The notes beneath the pieces are model-generated. The model saw only the letters and a program-made list of their open reading frames with translations. It was not told the DNA's origin and did no database searches. From NCBI GenBank assembly GCA_964425215.1, contig CAYRLW010000002.1:1-64000 (forward strand): 64,000 nucleotides of DNA, written 5' to 3'. Positions 25,440 through 34,899 of this stretch are shown piece by piece (within the stretch, counting starts at the first letter, position 1; each line of letters opens with the position of its first letter). The stretch comes from CAYRLW01 sp964425215 (lineage in GTDB: Bacteria; Spirochaetota; Spirochaetia; Treponematales; Breznakiellaceae). The translations under genes and the position numbers were made by a program.

Positions 25440-28400
25440 CTACCGGTACTCCTCCCAGGCTTTTATTTCCAAGCCCCTTTCGTTTTTATACGCCAGGGCG
25501 TCGATAAATTGCCGGGCAACCTTAATATTGGTGAAGAGGGGAATATCAAAATCCACCGCCAAGCGCCGGATCAGGTAATCGTTCCTTAGTTCCGTTTGCC
25601 GGTTGTTTTTGGGGATATTGATAACCATATCGACCTCTTTCTTTTTAATCATCGTTGCGATGTTGGGTTCCTTGGATTCCAAGGGCCAATTGAGGGCCCG
25701 GGCGTGGACCCCATAGGATTCCAAGAACTTGGCGGTTCCCCGGGAACCGTACAATTCGTAACCCATTTCCACTAATTTTTTTGCCGAATCAAGAAAATCA
25801 ACCTTATCTTCGATGGGACCCGTGGAAAGGAGTATTCTCTTTTTGGGTATTCTATACCCGACCGACAGGAGCGCCTTTAGAAACGCGTCGTCCAGTTCCG
25901 ATCCTATACAGCCAACTTCGCCGGTGCTAGCCATTTCTACCCCCGTAACCGGGTCCGCCCCGTGGAGCCGGGAGAAGCTGAACTGGGCCGCCTTTACCCC
26001 CACCCATTCCAGGTCCAACGCGGAGGCGGGAGCCCTTTGTACCGGTTCGTCCAGCATGGCCCTGGTCGCCATTTCTATCATATTGACCCTGCTCACTTTG
26101 GAGCAGAAGGGAAAACTGCGGCTGGCCCGGAGGTTGCATTCGATTACCTGGACCCGGTTCCGCTGGGCCAGGAATTGAATGTTAAAGGGTCCCGTAATAT
26201 CCAGCGCCTGGGCGATATGGGCGGTAATTTTGCGGACCTGTCGTATGGTTTCGATGTAGAGTCGCTGAGGCGGCAGGACCACCGTGGCGTCCCCCGAATG
26301 GACCCCCGCGTTTTCTATATGTTCCGTTATGGCGTGGAACAGCAGTTCCCCCCGTTTTGCCACCGCGTCTATTTCAATTTCCTTGGAATTTTCTATAAAT
26401 TTTGAGATTACCACCGGGTGTTCTGGCGATACGTCGGTAGCCATTTCCAAAAATTGTTCCAAGCTTTCATCGTCCCAAGCCACGTTCATCGCGGCTCCGG
26501 AGAGAACGTAACTGGGCCGGATAAGCACGGGGTAACCCACCTGGGCGGCGAAGGCCTTGGCCGACGGCCCGTCGGTTAATTCCTTCCATTGGGGTTGTTC
26601 GATCCTCAGGGTATCCAACAGGGCGGAGAATTTATGCCTATCCTCGGCCATATCGATGGAAGCGGGGGTGGTCCCGTAGATCAACGCACCGGCGGCGTAG
26701 AGTTTTAGGGAAAGATTGTTGGGAATTTGTCCCCCCATGGACACGATAAGGCCGCCAGGCTGTTCCCGCTCGTAAATATCCAGCACCCGTTCCAGGGTTA
26801 ATTCCTCAAAGTACAGACGATCGCAAACGTCGTAATCCGTGGATACGGTTTCGGGGTTGCAATTTACCATAATGGTGTAGCGCCCCAAATTCCGGGCCGT
26901 TTGGACCGTATTTACACAGCACCAATCGAATTCCACGCTGGAACCGATACGGTACGCCCCCGATCCAAGGACCATGACTCCTCCCTTCGCTGGGGCCGTA
27001 TCGTCGGAACTGACACCGCTTTTGGACTCGGCGGCCCCGTAGGTCATGTACAGGTAGTTCGTTTTGGCCGGATACTCGGCCCCCAGGGTGTCGATTTGTT
27101 TGACTGCGGGACGTATGCGGTATTCCTCCCGGAGAGAGCGGATAACATCCTCCGATTGGCCCACCAGTTCTCCGATCCGTTGATCGGAAAAACCTAGCCG
27201 TTTTGCCTGGGCCATCAGTTCCCGTTCCGGAAGTTTGGATGCGACGTTTTTTAGTAGCTTCTCCGTTTCCAAGACATTTTTAATTTTTCCCAGGAACCAA
27301 CGGTCAATGTGGGTAATCCGATGGATCTTCTCTACCGTCCAACCTTCCTCCATGGCCCGATAGATGGCAAAAATACGCCTATCCGTAGGTTGGGCTAGGG
27401 CGCTTTTTAGGTCCTTAAAATCAAGACCTAGAAGTCGTTGGTCCCCCGAAAGCCCCGGGGCTCCGATCCCGGTCATACGAAGGGCCTTTTGCAGAGCCTC
27501 TTCGAAGGTTCTGCCGATGGACATAACCTCTCCGACGGATTTCATCTCCGACCCAATTTGGGGGTCCACGTGTTTAAACTTGGTCAAATCCCAGCGGGGA
27601 ACCTTTACCACGCAGTAATCCAAGGCGGGTTCAAAGCAGGCCTTGGTGACCCTGGTGATTCGGTTTTCGATTTCTGTTAGAGAATACCCCAGGGCTAGTT
27701 TGGCCGCCACAAAGGCCAGGGGATACCCCGTCGCTTTGGATGCCAAGGCGGAACTGCGGGACAATCGGGCGTTTACCTCGATTATCCGGTAATCCTCCGA
27801 ATAAGGATCCAGGGCGTACTGGATATTGCACTCCCCCAAAATGTCCAGGTGGCGGATCACGTCCAGGGCGACCCGCCGGAGTTTATGGTACTCCGAGTCC
27901 GTTAAGGTTTGGGATGGGGCTACGACGATGCTCTCGCCCGTATGAATACCCAGGGGGTCAAAATTTTCCATATTACAGACGGTAATACAGTTGTCAAACC
28001 GATCCCGGACGACCTCGTATTCAATTTCTTTCCATCCCCCCAGCCATTCTTCCACCAATACCTGGGGCGCGGAGGAAAAAGCCCGGTCACAGCGGGTCCG
28101 CAGTTCCTTTTCGTTCCGGCAAATACCCGAACCGGAGCCCCCTAACGCGTAGGCCACCCGGACCATGACGGGGTATCCTATGGTTTTTGCCGCCCTTAGG
28201 GATTCTTCCGTATTCGTGGTGGCCACGCTTCGGGGTGATTTTGCTCCGATTTCACTCAATCGTTGGACAAAACGTTCCCGATCCTCCGTATCTTCGATGG
28301 TTTTGATCGGTGTTCCGAGTACCTGAACCCCGTACTTATAAAAGGTTCCATCCTTTGCCAGTTCTACTCCGCAGTTAAGCGCCGTTTGACCGCCGAAGGA

Positions 28401-28682
28401 TAAAAAGATACCATCGGGCCGCTCTTTTTCGATTACCTGGCGTACGTACTCCGGCGTAACCGGAAGAAAATAGGTAGCGTCCGCCATTCCTTCGCTGGTT
28501 TGAATGGTCGCTATATTGGGGTTGACCAACACCGACACGATACCCTCTTCGCGAAGGGCCTTTAATGCTTGGGACCCGGAATAATCAAATTCCCCCGCTT
28601 GGCCGATCTTTAGCCCCCCGGACCCGAGAACCAGAACCTTTTGTATAGCGGTCGGTGGATTATTCCGTTGCATGGTCTTCAT
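25440..28682 (-). CDS. carB: Carbamoyl-phosphate synthase, large subunit
   Basis: CarB is 1080 residues long, as usual. It has two ATP-grasp halves: GSGGLKIGQAGEFDYSG in the first and GSGAYRIGSSVEFDW in the second, and an MGS-like allosteric domain at the C-terminus. With CarA it makes carbamoyl phosphate for pyrimidines and arginine from bicarbonate, glutamine and ATP. The start at 28682 overlaps the carA stop (ATGA) and has GGGAGGGAG upstream, so the two subunits are translationally coupled. Confidence 0.97.
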   Translation of the reverse strand: MKTMQRNNPPTAIQKVLVLGSGGLKIGQAGEFDYSGSQALKALREEGIVSVLVNPNIATIQTSEGMADATYFLPVTPEYVRQVIEKERPDGIFLSFGGQTALNCGVELAKDGTFYKYGVQVLGTPIKTIEDTEDRERFVQRLSEIGAKSPRSVATTNTEESLRAAKTIGYPVMVRVAYALGGSGSGICRNEKELRTRCDRAFSSAPQVLVEEWLGGWKEIEYEVVRDRFDNCITVCNMENFDPLGIHTGESIVVAPSQTLTDSEYHKLRRVALDVIRHLDILGECNIQYALDPYSEDYRIIEVNARLSRSSALASKATGYPLAFVAAKLALGYSLTEIENRITRVTKACFEPALDYCVVKVPRWDLTKFKHVDPQIGSEMKSVGEVMSIGRTFEEALQKALRMTGIGAPGLSGDQRLLGLDFKDLKSALAQPTDRRIFAIYRAMEEGWTVEKIHRITHIDRWFLGKIKNVLETEKLLKNVASKLPERELMAQAKRLGFSDQRIGELVGQSEDVIRSLREEYRIRPAVKQIDTLGAEYPAKTNYLYMTYGAAESKSGVSSDDTAPAKGGVMVLGSGAYRIGSSVEFDWCCVNTVQTARNLGRYTIMVNCNPETVSTDYDVCDRLYFEELTLERVLDIYEREQPGGLIVSMGGQIPNNLSLKLYAAGALIYGTTPASIDMAEDRHKFSALLDTLRIEQPQWKELTDGPSAKAFAAQVGYPVLIRPSYVLSGAAMNVAWDDESLEQFLEMATDVSPEHPVVISKFIENSKEIEIDAVAKRGELLFHAITEHIENAGVHSGDATVVLPPQRLYIETIRQVRKITAHIAQALDITGPFNIQFLAQRNRVQVIECNLRASRSFPFCSKVSRVNMIEMATRAMLDEPVQRAPASALDLEWVGVKAAQFSFSRLHGADPVTGVEMASTGEVGCIGSELDDAFLKALLSVGYRIPKKRILLSTGPIEDKVDFLDSAKKLVEMGYELYGSRGTAKFLESYGVHARALNWPLESKEPNIATMIKKKEVDMVINIPKNNRQTELRNDYLIRRLAVDFDIPLFTNIKVARQFIDALAYKNERGLEIKAWEEYR

Positions 28683-29869
28683 TGGATCTCCCTCCCGAGG
28701 GAATCCCTCGTTTCTCCCGCCGGTAGCGTTGGTCTTGGTACCGGAGGATAATCCCCATACTCCCGAACCTGGTCAATAAATCGATCGATCAGGAATTCCG
28801 TATCCCGGGGTCCCGGACAACCTTCGGGGTGGAATTGCACCGCTTGAAAGGGGTGTTTGGTTGACCGAATACCCTCCACGGTTCCGTCGTTGGCGTTGAC
28901 AAACCACGTATCCCACCCCTGGGGCAGAGTATCCTGGCGAACCGCGTATCCGTGGTTTTGGCTCGTGATATAGCACCGTTGGCTTCCCACCTCTACGCAG
29001 GGTTGATTTTGACTTCTATGTCCGTAGGGGAGTTTGTAGGTATCCGCCCCCGCGGCCAGGGCCATGATTTGATTTCCTAAACAAATTCCAAATATGGGCT
29101 TTTCATGGGCCATGGCTTTTCGGACCGTAGCGATGGTCTTCCCGCAGGCCTTGGGATCCCCCGGCCCGTTGGAAAGAAAGATCCCGTCGTATTCTATTCC
29201 CGAAAGGTCGTGGTTCCAGGGAAGCCGTATCACCTCCACGTCCCGGGCGATAAGACAGCGAAGAATATTCGCCTTGGCCCCGCAGTCTATCAGGGCGATC
29301 CGGGGCGAGGGAGTTTCCGAGGTGGCGGGATAGATTTTTATTTCCCTATTGGACACCTCCGCTACCGGTTGGGCTATGTCCCCCGAATCGAAGGTTACTT
29401 CCTTAGTTCCTTCCACCAGAATTTTTCCCCGCATAACCCCCTGTTCCCGTAACCGTTCGGTCAATGCCCGGGTATCGATTCCATAAATCCCCGGTACGTT
29501 GTTTTTTTCTAGCCATTGGGAAAGGCTGATGGTAGAGGAATAATGGCTCGGCTCTTCGCAGACCTCGGAGACCACGAGGCCCGAGACCTGAATCCGGGGG
29601 CTCTCAAAGTGTCGAGGTATGAGGTGGGAATCGTAGAGCACATCCCTAGTCTTGGGGTCCAGGGGGACCCCATAATTTCCCATAAGGGGATAGGTGGCCA
29701 CCAAAATTTGACCCCGGTAGCTGGGGTCGGTTAAGGATTGGGGGTACCCCACCATGCCGGTAGTAAAAACCACCTCCCCCGCTTGGGACCGTTCCTTCCC
29801 AAAGGCCCAGCCCGAGTATTCGGACCCGTCCTCCAACACTAAGACCGCCGAAAGCCTGCGCTTTTTCAT
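28679..29869 (-). CDS. carA: Carbamoyl-phosphate synthase, small (glutaminase) subunit
   Basis: The 396-residue glutamine amidotransferase subunit has the triad Cys in FGICLGNQ, and His and Glu in QFHPEG. The N-terminal CarA domain (EDGSEYSGWAFG, GMVGYPQSLTDPSY) is present. The start at 29869 follows GGGGAG by 6 nt; the longer frame up to 29929 is rejected. It forms an operon with carB. Upstream is an AT-rich 400-bp region with a palindrome and a full inverted-repeat element. Confidence 0.97.
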   Translation of the reverse strand: MKKRRLSAVLVLEDGSEYSGWAFGKERSQAGEVVFTTGMVGYPQSLTDPSYRGQILVATYPLMGNYGVPLDPKTRDVLYDSHLIPRHFESPRIQVSGLVVSEVCEEPSHYSSTISLSQWLEKNNVPGIYGIDTRALTERLREQGVMRGKILVEGTKEVTFDSGDIAQPVAEVSNREIKIYPATSETPSPRIALIDCGAKANILRCLIARDVEVIRLPWNHDLSGIEYDGIFLSNGPGDPKACGKTIATVRKAMAHEKPIFGICLGNQIMALAAGADTYKLPYGHRSQNQPCVEVGSQRCYITSQNHGYAVRQDTLPQGWDTWFVNANDGTVEGIRSTKHPFQAVQFHPEGCPGPRDTEFLIDRFIDQVREYGDYPPVPRPTLPAGETRDSLGREIQ

Positions 29870-30000
29870 GTTTTTCTCCCCGGTTCTACAGTATCCAGTT
29901 AAAATATAAAAATCAAGGGTCATTATCAAAAATTAGGAATGAAAATTGCGATATTTGGCAAAAATATAATATTTTTACTAAATAATTTATTAAAATATAG

Positions 30001-30020
30001 TGTTACTATTCCTAGTAACA
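30001..30020. promoter_or_regulatory. Palindrome upstream of carA, possible operator
   Basis: TGTTACTA TTCC TAGTAACA is a perfect 8-bp inverted repeat in an AT-rich stretch about 130 bp before carA. It could be a binding site for a dimeric regulator of pyrimidine or arginine synthesis. No factor can be assigned. Confidence 0.4.
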
Positions 30021-30053
30021 GTTTATAACGCTATTAATTTCACATAGAGAATT

Positions 30054-30205
30054 GAGCCTCTTTCAAAAGTCTGTTACTTGTGAAAGAGGCTCTTGCAGTA
30101 TTTTTGCAATTTAAAAATAAATATCTATATGGTAAAGAATAGCAAAAATACTGCATGTACATCTAAGGTAGCTCTTTCAAAACTCCCTGAGTTTTGAAAG
30201 AGCCT
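30054..30205. repeat. Full composite inverted-repeat element, forward orientation
   Basis: The parts are palindrome A (30054-30092, GAGCCTC...GAGGCTC ends), GCAGTATTTTTGC (30095-30107), an AT-rich 34-bp core, GCAAAAATACTGC (30142-30154), the linker ATGTACATCTAAGG and palindrome C (30170-30205, centre CTCCCTGAG). This is the best-preserved copy. It lies between divergent carA and the ybaK 3' end. Confidence 0.85.
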
Positions 30206-30272
30206 TTAGTGACCAGGAATATTAAAGACCCTCTGGTATAGGTTTCCGTAGGTTTACCATACTACCACAAGC

Positions 30273-30743
30273 CTACGCGATGATATCCGCGAAAACAGCC
30301 TGGGCGGAACGCCCTAGATCTTCCGGGGCGATAAGCATCTGAAGGCCCCTCCGTCCGGCGCTTACGGAAATTTGGTCAAATAATTGGGCGGTTTCATCGA
30401 TAAACGTGGGAAACTTCTTTTTCATGCCGATGGGAGAACAGCCGCCGCGAAGGTAGCCCGTCAGGGCTTCCAGTTCCCGGAGCGGTAGGGGCCGGACCGA
30501 CTTATCCCCCGCGACCTTGGCGGCTTTTTTTAGGTCCACTTCGCAGGTCCCCGGGATAACGCACACCAAGGGACCCCGTCGTTCCCCCACCAGGACAATC
30601 GTTTTAAAAATGCGATCCCCCTCCATACCCAAAAGCTCTGCCGCGTGGAGGGCCGAAAGGTCCTCCTCGTCCACGGGGTAGGTCAAAACCTCGAAAGGTA
30701 TCCCCTCCGCCTCTAGGAGCCGGAGGGCGTTTGTTTTTTCCAT
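30273..30743 (-). CDS. ybaK: YbaK/EbsC-type aminoacyl-tRNA deacylase
   Basis: The 156-residue single-domain editing protein hydrolyses mischarged tRNA, typically Cys-tRNA(Pro). Family features are the conserved Lys in DRIFKTIVL, the motif GGCSPIGMKK, and a C-terminal SAGRRGLQM. It starts immediately after the fprA stop (TAAATG), so it is co-transcribed and probably translationally coupled. The same window encodes tRNA-Pro(GGG), a substrate type of this enzyme, although at a distance. Confidence 0.92.
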   Translation of the reverse strand: MEKTNALRLLEAEGIPFEVLTYPVDEEDLSALHAAELLGMEGDRIFKTIVLVGERRGPLVCVIPGTCEVDLKKAAKVAGDKSVRPLPLRELEALTGYLRGGCSPIGMKKKFPTFIDETAQLFDQISVSAGRRGLQMLIAPEDLGRSAQAVFADIIA

Positions 30744-31958
30744 TTAGAGCGCTTTAATTGCCCGAGCTAATTCCCGACCTTTCTGTTCAAGCTCCGCCAG
30801 GTCTTCTTCCGAAGGAGCCCCGGCCCATTCTTTTGATTCGATGCTTGTCCATGTAAGGTCCCCAATAGTCGCCTCGTACTCCTTTTTTGCTCCTCCGACC
30901 CAGCCCCAGGAACCGATGCGAAGAACCGTTTTGTTATGGACGTGTTTTCGCTTAAAAATATCGATTACGTACGCCATGGGTGGGAACATGGCATACTCGT
31001 AGGTGGGCATGGCCAGGACGAGGCCCGCGCTTTTATACGCGTCGGCTAACACGAAGGATACGTTTTCGTTGGGGACCCGGTGGATAGAGTAGGGGATCCC
31101 TTCAGCCTCTATACCCCGGATCACTGCATCCAGTCCCCGTTTGGTATTCCCGTACATGGAGCCCCATATTATGGCTATCTCCTTTTCTGCGGGACCGTTC
31201 ATATAGCTGGCGTAGCGCTGGTACCGCTTAATAATGGTTCCGGGATTGGTTCTCCACACGATACCGTGGCTAGGGGCTATACATGTAATGTCCAGGCCCT
31301 CCAATTTTTTTATGGCCCGTTCAACGAAAACCGAAAAGGATGCCACGATATTGGCGTAGTATCGGAGCCCTTCTTTTTCAAATATGCGGTGTTCTTCTTC
31401 GGTAAACTGGTCATCGAATACCCGGTCCCCCAATTTTCCAAAGACTCCGAAGGCGTCGCAGGTAAACGCAGTTCCCGATTGGGCATCCCAGGTAACCATG
31501 GTCTCGGGCCAATGGACATTTGGCGCTTCGATAAACTGGAGAACCCTTCCGCCGCCCAAATCCAGGGTGTCACCACTTTTTACCGCCCTCAGTCCTTCGG
31601 TCAATTTGTAAAATGATTTTACCAGTTCAATTCCCTTGGCGGTGGCGATGATTTCTATTTTGGGGTTTAGGGCCCGCAATTCCCGAAGCCACCCCGTGTG
31701 GTCCGGTTCCAAATGGTTTAAAACCAGGTAATCTAAATCGGTAAAGCGGATACCCAATTGGGCTAATTCGCTTTCCAGCTGTTTAGGAGCCCCGGTCCAG
31801 TCCCGAACTAAATCAATAAGGACGGTTTTTTCACCCCGGACTATATACGAGTTCAGTGAAACCCCGTGGGGAATAGGCCAAATTCCCTCAAAAAGATCCT
31901 CCGTTTCGATATCCGCGTGCAAACAAAAAACCGAATCGGAAATGGAAAATGCTTTCAT
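30744..31958 (-). CDS. fprA: Flavodiiron protein (FprA family)
   Basis: FprA proteins reduce O2 to water or NO to N2O with electrons from rubredoxin or ferredoxin and protect anaerobes. The 404-residue chain has a metallo-beta-lactamase-like domain with the diiron motif HLEPDH, further His ligands in NVHWPE and APSHG, and a C-terminal flavodoxin domain with the FMN loop SMYGNTKRG. Length and domain order are standard. The start at 31958 follows GAGGAG by 5 nt. The promoter is shared back to back with the diguanylate cyclase gene. Confidence 0.95.
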   Translation of the reverse strand: MKAFSISDSVFCLHADIETEDLFEGIWPIPHGVSLNSYIVRGEKTVLIDLVRDWTGAPKQLESELAQLGIRFTDLDYLVLNHLEPDHTGWLRELRALNPKIEIIATAKGIELVKSFYKLTEGLRAVKSGDTLDLGGGRVLQFIEAPNVHWPETMVTWDAQSGTAFTCDAFGVFGKLGDRVFDDQFTEEEHRIFEKEGLRYYANIVASFSVFVERAIKKLEGLDITCIAPSHGIVWRTNPGTIIKRYQRYASYMNGPAEKEIAIIWGSMYGNTKRGLDAVIRGIEAEGIPYSIHRVPNENVSFVLADAYKSAGLVLAMPTYEYAMFPPMAYVIDIFKRKHVHNKTVLRIGSWGWVGGAKKEYEATIGDLTWTSIESKEWAGAPSEEDLAELEQKGRELARAIKAL

Positions 31959-32016
31959 ATACTCCTCTCTTTACGATGGTCTGTGGTACCTTTGCGCTAA
32001 CCGTTTATCCTTTTTA

Positions 32017-32068
32017 ACTATACCGCACTAGCCGATAAATTGAAAGAAGTTGTCCCGTTAGGTATACT
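32017..32068. promoter_or_regulatory. Symmetric divergent promoter with one shared -35 hexamer
   Basis: The hexamer at 32040-32045 reads TTGAAA on the plus strand and TTTCAA on the minus strand. Going right, 17 bp later, is TATACT (32063-32068) for the diguanylate cyclase. Going left, 17 bp later, is TATAGT (32022-32017) for fprA. The spacing is equal on both sides, so the two promoters would compete for the same -35 contact. Confidence 0.5.
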
Positions 32069-32084
32069 GATTTAGGGAGTTTCC

Positions 32085-34295
32085 ATGGGTCACGGATCTG
32101 GTACAGGGGAAGACACAATCGATCAACTCAACCGAGGAGCCTGGGAGATAGCCCTATCTAACCCTTCGACGGCTAAAGAAATGCTCCTCCGGCTTCTTGA
32201 TATGGCTGATCGGGCTGGGGACGATAAAAGAAAGGCCCAGGGGCTCCTTAACCTGGCCTGGTGCGAGTTTTATCTGTCCCACCTGGACGCAGCGGAAAAA
32301 GCGGCGTCCCAGGCGGCGGTATATTTTGACCGCTTTAACGATCTGGTGGGACTATCCATGGTTTTCCTTAATTTAGGGGCCGTGGAAAAGGAACGGGGTG
32401 AATTGGATAGGGCCTTGGACCGGACCATGAAGGCGGTGGAATTAGCCCAAGCGGTGGGTCGAAAGGATAGGGAAGCGGCGGCCCTGAACAACGTGGGCGA
32501 AGTGCTGATGGAATCGGGGGAAATCCAGGAAGCCTTGACCTATTTTATGCAGGCGGTTTCCGCTATGAGGGAAATTAAAGAAGGGGAGATAGATTTTTTT
32601 AGGCCCATAGAGTTAGAGTCCAATCTTTTTGCCAATATTGGTCAAGCTTTTATTGAAATTGGGGAAGATAAAAACGCCCAGGGCTACCTGGAGCTGGCTC
32701 GGGGTGCGGCGGAAGCGGCGGGGGACGTGGGAACGGAGATCCGTTCCCTCAAGGGCCTGGCCATCTCCGCCCGGCGGGCGGGACAGCGGGATACGGCTCG
32801 GGATCTCTTAAGCCGGGCCCTCGTGCGGTCCACCGAGGCATCCCAGGTAGCTTACTCTGTGGAAATTCAGACCGAAATGGCGATTTTTCAGATAGAAGAA
32901 AACGCCTACTCCCGGGCTATCGAACTGCTGGATACGGCGATTGGGGTATGCGAGCGGGAGGGCCTTAAAAGAAAATTGGCCGAATGTTACCGCTATCGTT
33001 CCCTCGCCTTCGAGGCTTCGCAAAAATATTCCGAAGCCCTCTTGGATTTTAAAAAATACCACGAAGTGATGGAGTCTATTTCCGCCGATTTAATTGCCCG
33101 AAGCGTCAAACACGCGGAAATTCGTTTTGATTTAGAAAAGGCAAAACAGGAAGCGGAGATCTATCGGCTTAAAAACGTGGAGCTGAAGGAACGGCAAAAC
33201 GAGCTGGAACGGACTAACGCACGCCTTCAGGCGGTTATGGAAATAGGCAAAGTGATTACCGCCTCCTTAGATTTGGAAACCGTGGCCCATCGGATCCACG
33301 AAAGTATTTCCCAATTGATAGATACCACGGGGTTTACCTTGGTGGTCTATCAGGAATCCTCGAAAGAATTGGAATTTACCCTTTTTATCCAGGGGGGAGA
33401 ACGGATCGAGGCCCTGCGCATTCCTGCCGACAGCGACGAAAGCTTTGCCGCCTACGTTATCCGGCATAACAAGCCCATACGGTTGAATGACGTGGAGCAT
33501 GAGTACGGGACCTACATTAAATCCCGAGCCCTATCCTTTGGAACGGAAACCTCCTCGCTCATCTACGTTCCCCTTTCTCTAGCAGGCCGGATCGTAGGGG
33601 CCCTGGGAGTTCAAAGCGTCCAGAAGGGTGCTTATACGGACGAGGATGTTCAACTGCTCATGTCTTTGGGTTCCTTTATAGCGGTGGCCATAGAAAACAG
33701 CCGGACCCATGCCGAACTGGTACGGTTAAACGAGGAATTAAAGTCCGAAAAGGAATCTCTGGAAAAATTAGCCCGAAAGGTATCCCGGATTGCCAACCAC
33801 GACGGTCTTACGGGTCTCCCCAATCGACTTTTATTGGGAGAGTTGTTGGAAAAGGCCCTCCATCGGGCTAAACGGCTTTCCACGTTGCTGGCGGTCCTTT
33901 TTATGGATTTGGACGATTTTAAGCCTATTAACGATAGATTTGGTCACCACGCGGGGGATCTAGCGCTGATAGAGGTATCCCGCCGCCTTAAATCGGCCCT
34001 TCGGGAATCGGACGTGGTCGCCCGAGTCGGGGGGGACGAGTTTGTGGCCTTTACCCAGGATATGGAAAATAGGGAGTCCGCACGGGTGGTGGCGGAAAAA
34101 CTGGAGGAGACCCTTAAAGCCCCCATTATGGTGAACGGAATTCCGTGCACCGTAGGATTATCCATCGGGATCGCCGTATACCCCGGGGACGGGAAAACCG
34201 CCGACGATCTGCTTCGGAAGGCCGACGAGGCTATGTATAGGATAAAGAGAACGGGAAAAAACGGATATATTTTTTTTGAGGATATACGAACCTAA
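32085..34295 (+). CDS. TPR-GAF-GGDEF diguanylate cyclase
   Basis: This soluble signalling protein of 736 residues has about six TPR repeats (residues 10-330), a coiled coil (350-385), a GAF domain (390-545) and a C-terminal GGDEF domain. The active site is an intact GGDEF (VGGDEFVAF), so it should make cyclic di-GMP. The product-inhibition I-site RESD lies five residues upstream. The TPR part suggests control by a protein partner and the GAF part by a small ligand. The start at 32085 follows TAGGGAG by 7 nt. It diverges from fprA, which may link oxygen or NO stress to c-di-GMP output. Confidence 0.92.
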   Translation: MGHGSGTGEDTIDQLNRGAWEIALSNPSTAKEMLLRLLDMADRAGDDKRKAQGLLNLAWCEFYLSHLDAAEKAASQAAVYFDRFNDLVGLSMVFLNLGAVEKERGELDRALDRTMKAVELAQAVGRKDREAAALNNVGEVLMESGEIQEALTYFMQAVSAMREIKEGEIDFFRPIELESNLFANIGQAFIEIGEDKNAQGYLELARGAAEAAGDVGTEIRSLKGLAISARRAGQRDTARDLLSRALVRSTEASQVAYSVEIQTEMAIFQIEENAYSRAIELLDTAIGVCEREGLKRKLAECYRYRSLAFEASQKYSEALLDFKKYHEVMESISADLIARSVKHAEIRFDLEKAKQEAEIYRLKNVELKERQNELERTNARLQAVMEIGKVITASLDLETVAHRIHESISQLIDTTGFTLVVYQESSKELEFTLFIQGGERIEALRIPADSDESFAAYVIRHNKPIRLNDVEHEYGTYIKSRALSFGTETSSLIYVPLSLAGRIVGALGVQSVQKGAYTDEDVQLLMSLGSFIAVAIENSRTHAELVRLNEELKSEKESLEKLARKVSRIANHDGLTGLPNRLLLGELLEKALHRAKRLSTLLAVLFMDLDDFKPINDRFGHHAGDLALIEVSRRLKSALRESDVVARVGGDEFVAFTQDMENRESARVVAEKLEETLKAPIMVNGIPCTVGLSIGIAVYPGDGKTADDLLRKADEAMYRIKRTGKNGYIFFEDIRT

Positions 34296-34332
34296 GGATA
34301 TACGGACCCGGACCTAAGAATATACGGACAAT

Positions 34333-34364
34333 AAAAAAGGTCCAGGGCTGGAAAACCCTGGACC
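34333..34364 (-). terminator. Rho-independent terminator of the cheY-like gene
   Basis: On the minus strand a 9-bp stem GGTCCAGGG/CCCTGGACC with an 8-nt loop is followed by six T. It lies 32 bp past the stop at 34396. Confidence 0.85.
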
Positions 34365-34395
34365 TCCGTAACCCCTTTCTGACCAAGAGCTTCGC

Positions 34396-34833
34396 TTACC
34401 GAGACAGAACCGAAACCACCCTTTCTAGAACCTTTTTCCGGTCCAGGGGCTTAACAATATAGCTTTTCGCGCCCAAAAGGAGGGATTTTTTTACCACATC
34501 CTCCTTACCCAGGGCGCTTACCATAATCACCGTCGCGTTTTTATCAAATTCTAAAATTTTTTCCAACGCGCTCACCCCATCCATGACGGGCATGGTGATA
34601 TCCATGGTAACCAGATCCACGTTGGGAAACAATTCCTTGTATTTTTCGACCCCCTGCAGGCCGTCTCCGGCGGTTCCGGCGACTTCGAAGCCCTCGGACG
34701 TGAGAATTTGACCAAGCTGTTTGGCGATGAACATGGAGTCATCGATAATAAGCACACGATAGGACGTTCCATCGGGTTTTTTCCCGTCGGGCGCCTTCTC
34801 GTTGATACTAGGCATATCGCTTTTGGCAATCAT
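34396..34833 (-). CDS. CheY-like single-domain response regulator
   Basis: The 145-residue product has a 30-residue polar N-terminal extension followed by a receiver domain. It shows the acidic pair in IIDDS, the phospho-acceptor Asp in VTMDITMP, the Thr/Ser switch in VSALG and the Lys in IVKPL. There is no output domain, so it acts by protein contact, as in chemotaxis or two-component relays. The start at 34833 follows AGGAGG by 8 nt. No kinase is adjacent. The extension distinguishes it from CheY proper (about 128 residues). Confidence 0.85.
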   Translation of the reverse strand: MIAKSDMPSINEKAPDGKKPDGTSYRVLIIDDSMFIAKQLGQILTSEGFEVAGTAGDGLQGVEKYKELFPNVDLVTMDITMPVMDGVSALEKILEFDKNATVIMVSALGKEDVVKKSLLLGAKSYIVKPLDRKKVLERVVSVLSR

Positions 34834-34899
34834 GCGGTATCCTCCTATCAACCGTTATAAACTAAGAAGAGGGATAATTCAAGTCGAATATACATTTCC

